Assembly (NCBI RefSeq): GCF_009882985.1
Contig: NZ_WTUZ01000015.1
Coordinates: 77,117-141,116 of the forward strand
DNA from: Paenibacillus silvestris
GTDB taxonomy: Bacteria > Bacillota > Bacilli > Paenibacillales > NBRC-103111
Length of the DNA stretch: 64,000 nucleotides
Direction: 5' to 3'
In this document: one piece after another, positions 59,308 to 64,000 of the stretch
Layout: each line of letters opens with the position of its first letter
How positions within the stretch are numbered: position 1 is the first letter of the stretch
Translations under genes and position numbers: made by a program
The notes under the pieces: model-generated
Database searches by the model: none
What the model saw: only the letters and a program-made list of their open reading frames with translations
What the model was told of the DNA's origin: nothing

Positions 59308-60966
59308 TTAGAAATCAAATATTTTCACTTTCGAGCGGAATATGAGCTTCATCACACCGAGTGTAGCCAGTGTAGTTCCCATCAATCCAACGGCAACAGC
59401 GGCCGCCCAGTAGTAGGTTCCGGTTTCAGCGTAGTTGAAGATCGATACAGCGGCGACGACCCATTTTGGCGTAATCAGAAAGACGATGGTGCTTAAAGTG
59501 TTCATGTTTTTCATAAAAGCGTAGACGAAGTTGGCAACAATGGTCTTTTGCAGCATCGGAAACACGATAGTTGTTAGTGTGCGGCGACTGTCTGCTCCGA
59601 GATTGGTGGCGGCTTCCTCGATGGATTTGTCCACCTGTTTGAAGGAAGCGGTGAGTCCTCGATACCCAACAGGCATCTGTTTAAGCAACATGGCTACGAT
59701 GATCAAGATGGCGGAGCCTTGGAGCATGATCGGTCCATTGCTGAAAGCAACAATCAGGGCCAAGCCCACGAATGTTCCCGGCAATGCAATTGGCAGAACA
59801 GCCGTGAAATCGAGTATTTTTTTGCCAGGAAAAGGTTTGCGAACCACGACATATGCCAGAACTAGGGCGAAGCCGACGGCTAGAATAGAAGCGATAAGCG
59901 ACAGCACTAAGCTGTTGAGAACAGCGGGGCTGGATGGGTTGAACACCATTTTAGTGATATGACTCAGTGTAAAAGTGTTATCTCGACCAAAGTTCTTCGT
60001 GAAAGCGAACAAGATCGTAATGGCGAACATCGACAGGATGAAAAGGGCCATGATACTGTTGAAAATAAATAGAAGGATGTCCGTCTTGCGGGACGTTTTG
60101 ACCCGATTCAGACCGGAAACAGGCTTTCCAGTTATTGTTGAGTAGGAGCCCTTGGACAGCAGCTTGCTCTGAATCACGAAAACCAGCAGGGCTGGAATCA
60201 CGAGGATGAGGCCCATTACGGATGCGAGGCCAGGCTCGTTATTAATGATTTCTCCGTAAATTTCAACGGCTAACAGAGAGTAATTGCCCCCGATCAGCTT
60301 GGGATTCCCGAAGTCGGCAAAGCAGTTGATCGCGACGAGCAGGAAGGCGTTGATAACGCCTGGCAAAGCTAGTTTGAACGTGATGGTGCGGAAAAGCTTG
60401 AAACCGCGAGCTCCTAAGTTCTGTGCAGCGATTTCCAGATTAGGCGAAATGGAGCGTAGAACGCCCGTAATGGTCATGTAGGCAAGCGGGAAATAGGAGA
60501 TCGTTTGAACGATCCAGAGACCCGGCAATCCGTATAAATCTAGTTCGACGTTAAACCACGCTTTGAGTGTTTGTGATACCATGCCGCCTCTGCCGAATAA
60601 AAGCAAGAAGGCAAGGCCGGTCATAACCGATGGCGCGAGAATCGGGAGAAAAGCGATAAAACGGAAGAACTTTTTCCCTGCAATGTTGCTGTAATGAATC
60701 GAATAGGCATAAATGAAACCGCAGACCGTTGCAGTTAATGCCGAGAGAGAGGAACTGACGACTGTGTTCACTAGCGCTGTACCGTAACGGCTTTTGCTGA
60801 AGAATGTCGTCCAATCTGTCGCTCCTGGCAGGGCAATGACGTAAATAAGCGGATAAATGACGAAGAGACAGAGTACGGCGAAACTGATGAGTACGAGAAT
60901 CAGCGAAGAGGGATCTTTCACCAGCTTGCTGATCGAAGTGCTCATGCCTTTTTTTTCTATAATCAT
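59308..60966 (-). CDS. Fused ABC permease (two membrane domains in one chain)
   Basis: I prefer ATG 60966 (MIIEKKGMSTSI), though ATG 60945 (MSTSISKL) is possible; binding sites are weak. The product has about 552 residues and twelve helices in two homologous halves, each with its own EAA loop: EIAAQNLGARGFKLFRTITFKLALPG (first half) and EEAATNLGADSRRTLTTIVFPML (second half). This FbpB/ThiP-type fusion replaces a permease dimer. It is separated from the first binding-protein gene by a stable hairpin at 61006-61052. Confidence 0.92.
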   Translation of the reverse strand: MIIEKKGMSTSISKLVKDPSSLILVLISFAVLCLFVIYPLIYVIALPGATDWTTFFSKSRYGTALVNTVVSSSLSALTATVCGFIYAYSIHYSNIAGKKFFRFIAFLPILAPSVMTGLAFLLLFGRGGMVSQTLKAWFNVELDLYGLPGLWIVQTISYFPLAYMTITGVLRSISPNLEIAAQNLGARGFKLFRTITFKLALPGVINAFLLVAINCFADFGNPKLIGGNYSLLAVEIYGEIINNEPGLASVMGLILVIPALLVFVIQSKLLSKGSYSTITGKPVSGLNRVKTSRKTDILLFIFNSIMALFILSMFAITILFAFTKNFGRDNTFTLSHITKMVFNPSSPAVLNSLVLSLIASILAVGFALVLAYVVVRKPFPGKKILDFTAVLPIALPGTFVGLALIVAFSNGPIMLQGSAILIIVAMLLKQMPVGYRGLTASFKQVDKSIEEAATNLGADSRRTLTTIVFPMLQKTIVANFVYAFMKNMNTLSTIVFLITPKWVVAAVSIFNYAETGTYYWAAAVAVGLMGTTLATLGVMKLIFRSKVKIFDF

Positions 60967-61005
60967 AAGGGGCTCACGACCGCCTTCCACATTCTTTGTT
61001 TATAG

Positions 61006-61052
61006 GGGCATTGGTCCGCAGAACAGGCAGGCAGATGCGGTTACCAATGCCC
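61006..61052 (-). promoter_or_regulatory. Intercistronic stem-loop after the first binding-protein gene
   Basis: GGGCATTGGT and ACCAATGCCC form a perfect 10-bp stem, extended by CCGCA/TGCGG after a two-base bulge. No T-run follows on the minus strand, so it is more likely an mRNA-stabilising or processing element that keeps binding-protein mRNA in excess over permease mRNA. Confidence 0.75.
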
Positions 61053-61065
61053 TGGTAACGCTTTC

Positions 61066-62100
61066 TTATTTGAGGTTCTTAAGCGCGTCCTGCAGCTCTT
61101 TACGCTGTTCGGCTGCTTTCCATAGGCTGTAGCTTGTATTGTATTTAGTCGTTTTGATATCGATACCGCCTTTAGGGATCGGCACTGTAGGTTTCACGGA
61201 GCTTGCGAAGGCTGATTCGGTATAAAGAAGTCCAGGTTCATTCGTTAGCATGAAATCCATGAGTTTCTTGGCGCCTTCGGTATTTGCGCCGCCTTTGACA
61301 ATAGCCAGCCCGCCAACTTCATAACCAGCGGCTTCAGGAACGATGGAGATAATCGGGCTGCCCTGATTTTTCATTTTCAGCTGATCCCCAAGGAAGGTAA
61401 TACCGATGGTGTACTCCCCTTTAGCCGCTTTTTGAATCGGCTCGATACCGGATTTTGGTCTTTCCTTCAGGTTGGGCAGCAGCTTAGCTACATAGTCCAG
61501 CATTTTATCTTTGCCCCATACTTGCGCAAGGGAGGCTACAGCGGTGTAAGCGGTACCGGAAGTTGCCGGGTCGGACATGCCGATTTCGCCTTTGAATTTA
61601 GGATCAAGCAGCTCTTGGAACGTCTGCGGATAAGGGGCAGAAGCATATTTCTCTTTCCAACGCTGCTCGTTGATGCCAATAGCAATTGGATTTAGATAAA
61701 AACCAGTCCAGGAGCCTTCTTTATCTTTCATATTGTCCGGAATATCTTTGGCGTTCGGAGAAATGTAACTCTCCAGTGCCCCGGCTTTCTTCAATACCTC
61801 ATGCGAGTCCGCTGGGCCGCCCATCAGGAAATCTGCCTGCGGTTTGCCCATTTCATTTTGAACGCGCGTCACGGCTTCACCACTCGGGAGGCGAAGAACG
61901 TCGTAGTCGATTCCGGTCTCTGCCTTGAATTTATCTAGGATCTTACGTGCTTCTTCTTCTTGAAAAATGGAATAGACGGTAATTTTGCCTTTTGCTTTCC
62001 CGCCAAAGACACCAGACTTGTACAGGAAGAATCCTGCTACAAGCACGACAACAATAACGGATAAGATTAGGGCGGAGCTGTTACTTTTCTTTCTAGCCAT
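61066..62100 (-). CDS. ABC transporter substrate-binding protein, membrane-anchored (paralogue 1)
   Basis: I start at ATG 62100 (MARKKSNSSALILSVIVVVLVAGFFLY), about 9 bases after GAGGGG; ATG 62112 abuts that site. The 344-residue product has an uncleaved-looking N-terminal helix and a type II binding fold: ITVYSIFQEEEARKILDKFKAETGIDYDVLRLPSGEA, FLMGGPADSHEVLKKAG, IGMSDPATSGTAYTAVASLAQ and GAKKLMDFMLTNEPG. The ligand class (ferric iron, phosphonate or similar anion) is unresolved. It is the major binding protein of the operon, placed before the permease as usual. Confidence 0.9.
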   Translation of the reverse strand: MARKKSNSSALILSVIVVVLVAGFFLYKSGVFGGKAKGKITVYSIFQEEEARKILDKFKAETGIDYDVLRLPSGEAVTRVQNEMGKPQADFLMGGPADSHEVLKKAGALESYISPNAKDIPDNMKDKEGSWTGFYLNPIAIGINEQRWKEKYASAPYPQTFQELLDPKFKGEIGMSDPATSGTAYTAVASLAQVWGKDKMLDYVAKLLPNLKERPKSGIEPIQKAAKGEYTIGITFLGDQLKMKNQGSPIISIVPEAAGYEVGGLAIVKGGANTEGAKKLMDFMLTNEPGLLYTESAFASSVKPTVPIPKGGIDIKTTKYNTSYSLWKAAEQRKELQDALKNLK

Positions 62101-62124
62101 TTCATCAACCATCCCCTCGATAGG

Positions 62125-62910
62125 TTAGGAGGCGTCACTTAACTTGAAATAGGCTTTATGGTTGGTTTCATCCAGCAAATCGAACACAATGAAGTAAGCG
62201 TTGTCATATAGATCGATATGCAGCCAATGCTTCCCGCTCGCTGCTTCATCTTTTAACTGCACAACATAGTGAGCACTCGGGCGCTCTGCCATGAAGTCAA
62301 AATGGCTGAAATCGATCAATCGGACCGCTGTTCGCATCTGTGCCGTCAACGCACTCCGATCCGTTTCGGATAACGCTGCGAGAACGCCATCTTGCAAGCG
62401 AAATACCTGATGAACCGGGTTGGCGATCACACTGCCGACGGTTTCCGCGGTGAGCGTCTTGTCGATCAGCATGTTTTGCAGCTTGCGAATCTCTGCGCTG
62501 ATATCTAGTGAGTTCACTAGGTCGCTGCCGAAACGGAAGCCGCTGGTCCCGATTTGGAAGGGCACATCCTCTTGATCCAAGTAAGCCATGGAGCCTGTCA
62601 GCAGAAGCCGTGAAGCGTTTGCACGAGTGGGTTGCCCGCCGCCGTTCAATAAACGGGTGAACGATGCCTTCCACGCGATCAGCTCCTTGGGATCTTCAAT
62701 CGAGATAGTGCCTATACCCGGGTACGTGACATTCATGCTCATGGGAACGCCGTCGAACATGTCGCGGCTATTCGTGTCCTTAGGAACCGTCCGAACTTCA
62801 TCGACTCCAATTCGGAAAACATAAGCAAAAATACCGATCAGCGTACAACCGATCACGATTTGCAATAAGATGAGACGCAACCATGAAAGCCCTTTCTTCT
62901 CCTCTTGCAT
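62125..62910 (-). CDS. Membrane-anchored protein of unknown function
   Basis: This 261-residue protein has a short cytoplasmic N-terminus, one membrane helix (LRLILLQIVIGCTLIGIFAYVF, about 11-32) and an extracytoplasmic alpha/beta domain. Features are YPGIGTISIEDPKELIAWKASFTRLL near residue 63 and VVQLKDEAASGKHWLHIDLYDNAYFIVFD near the C-terminus. It may belong to DUF3919, but I am not certain. It lies between the sensor kinase gene (43 bases upstream) and the binding-protein gene (24 bases downstream), so it could modulate signalling or transport. Confidence 0.75.
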   Translation of the reverse strand: MQEEKKGLSWLRLILLQIVIGCTLIGIFAYVFRIGVDEVRTVPKDTNSRDMFDGVPMSMNVTYPGIGTISIEDPKELIAWKASFTRLLNGGGQPTRANASRLLLTGSMAYLDQEDVPFQIGTSGFRFGSDLVNSLDISAEIRKLQNMLIDKTLTAETVGSVIANPVHQVFRLQDGVLAALSETDRSALTAQMRTAVRLIDFSHFDFMAERPSAHYVVQLKDEAASGKHWLHIDLYDNAYFIVFDLLDETNHKAYFKLSDAS

Positions 62911-62953
62911 GTAGATTACTCTCCTTTTATCTCAGAAAAATCATCGATTTGTA

Positions 62954-64000
62954 TCAATTTTGTAACAGACCTTGGGATAAGACGGGTTCCATTTGGAAGC
63001 TCAAAATGACTTCAGTTCCGCTTCCTTCGCGGCTGTGTACGGTAATATCGCCGCCTTGCAGCTCCATTAATTGTTGGCACAGCAGCAATCCAAGCCCGTG
63101 CGAATGGGCGGATATTGGCCGTTCGGCTTTCTCGTCAGCAGGAAGGAACAGCGTACGTACTTCCTCTTCGGTCATGCCTTTGCCATTATCGGTAATGCGT
63201 ACGAGACATTGGTATTCCTGCTGTTCCAGCCGTACATTCAGCTGTGTGCACTCGCTATGTTTGATTGCATTTTCTATGACGTTGAACAAAACCTGTTGTG
63301 TACGTTTTGGATCAATGTACACCTCGCATGCCTGCACTTGCACAGTAGTTGTAATTGCAGATTTAAGCAGCGTAGGCTCCAGAATACGCAAACTGTCCGT
63401 AAGGATCGCGGCCAAATCCGTGCGCTCAACCTGCACTCGCCAAGCCTCATCGCCTTTTAGCGACGATTGCAGCAGTTCTTCGACCATTTGCAGCAGTCGT
63501 GTGCTTTCTTTGCGGATGTAGACATTACATATTCGAATATCGTCGATACGCTCCATTTTATCGATCAGATCAGAGAAGCCGATGATGGAGGTTAACGGTG
63601 TTTTCAGCTCGTGAGTGACATTGTCGTAAAACTTTTTCTGCTTACTTTGCTCATAATGCAGAAGTTCAATATGTTCTTGCAGCGCCTCGGACATTTGATT
63701 GAAATCATCAGCCAACTCTCGCACCTCATCTTGGCTGCGGACCGTGATTTTCCGACTGAAGTCGCCTACAGTCACCAGCTTCAAAGCTTGCTGCAAGGCG
63801 TGCAACGGCTGCATGATGAAAAAAGAGAAGGAGTAGCTCGCGAGCAGAGCGACAAGCAAGCAGCCTAGTGCAACGCCAATAAACCAGGTCCTCATGGCAG
63901 ACAGGGTCTCTTCGTGTTTATTTAAATCAAGCAAGTAGCGGAACCCGCCTACAATTTTCCCTTCGTAAAGAAAGGGGGAGGCGTAGATGAGCATCTGGCT
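62954..64000 (-). CDS. Sensor histidine kinase, N-terminus outside the window
   Basis: The frame is open to the right edge, so the start lies beyond 64000. The visible ~348 residues hold the end of an extracytoplasmic sensor (ASPFLYEGKIVGGFRYLLDLNKH, Cache-like), a membrane helix, a HAMP linker (IMQPLHALQQALKLVTVGDFSRKI), the phospho-acceptor H box in NVTHELKTPLTSIIGF, and an ATPase domain with N box NVIENAIKHSE, G1 ITDNGKGM and G2 HGLGLLLCQQL. It probably phosphorylates a response regulator encoded just outside the window and controls the downstream importer genes. Confidence 0.93.
   Translation of the reverse strand, partial: SQMLIYASPFLYEGKIVGGFRYLLDLNKHEETLSAMRTWFIGVALGCLLVALLASYSFSFFIMQPLHALQQALKLVTVGDFSRKITVRSQDEVRELADDFNQMSEALQEHIELLHYEQSKQKKFYDNVTHELKTPLTSIIGFSDLIDKMERIDDIRICNVYIRKESTRLLQMVEELLQSSLKGDEAWRVQVERTDLAAILTDSLRILEPTLLKSAITTTVQVQACEVYIDPKRTQQVLFNVIENAIKHSECTQLNVRLEQQEYQCLVRITDNGKGMTEEEVRTLFLPADEKAERPISAHSHGLGLLLCQQLMELQGGDITVHSREGSGTEVILSFQMEPVLSQGLLQN

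Overview
The window looks like chromosomal DNA of an endospore-forming Bacillota, most like Paenibacillus. The evidence is a tricistronic GerA-type germinant receptor, Gram-positive lipoproteins, strong AGGAGG ribosome-binding sites with frequent GTG/TTG starts, B. subtilis-like quinone-stress (mhq) and BmrCD-like genes, and housekeeping genes (thrC, rpoN, an rlmN-type gene). No rRNA, tRNA, CRISPR array, transposase or phage block was recognised. The gene at the left edge and the histidine kinase at the right edge are cut by the window.

Layout. 0-6.5 kb: a secreted fibronectin-like protein, a BlaI/M56-protease pair under a near-ideal BlaI operator, two TM2-domain proteins, a DUF488 protein and a small exported protein. 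6.5-15.3 kb: an MHYT-PAS-GGDEF-EAL protein, the gerK-like operon, and an SDR/DUF4180/VOC operon. 15.6-22.2 kb: a sigma-54 unit made of an AcoR-like activator, two putative activator sites, a textbook -24/-12 promoter, aldehyde dehydrogenase, DUF779 and then rpoN. 22.2-24.6 kb: three 35-bp tandem repeats overlapping the rpoN stop codon, then a ParM-like actin, a ParR-like adaptor and a double winged-helix protein, which together look like a complete type II partition cassette in chromosomal surroundings. 24.8-29.8 kb: Fur-boxed siderophore ABC genes divergent from a ferredoxin-NADP reductase. 29.9-38.5 kb: a polar amino-acid (cystine-like) ABC importer, small proteins, an RlmN-family gene next to a LexA-like box, thrC and secreted proteins. 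38.6-46 kb: a BmrC/BmrD-like heterodimeric exporter and an mhqR/doxX/dioxygenase/esterase/flavin-reductase cluster with matching operators. 46-57 kb: a giant Ig-repeat protein, an MFS transporter, a heparinase-like/GH88 pair and a PadR/EmrB-type efflux pair. 57-64 kb: a minus-strand ABC importer operon with two paralogous binding proteins and a sensor kinase.

The least expected features are (1) the partition cassette with its periodic repeat array and (2) a family of about 175-bp intergenic elements. At least five of these elements (20.6, 24.6, 34.6, 42.4 and 49.4 kb) share one geometry: two direct copies of a motif about 50 bp apart, followed by two inverted copies about 50 bp apart. Three elements share one motif and two carry different motifs. 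A sixth, at 56.6 kb, is partial.

All family assignments come from reading motifs by eye; no database search was possible. Start codons were chosen from ribosome-binding sites and known N-termini where stated.
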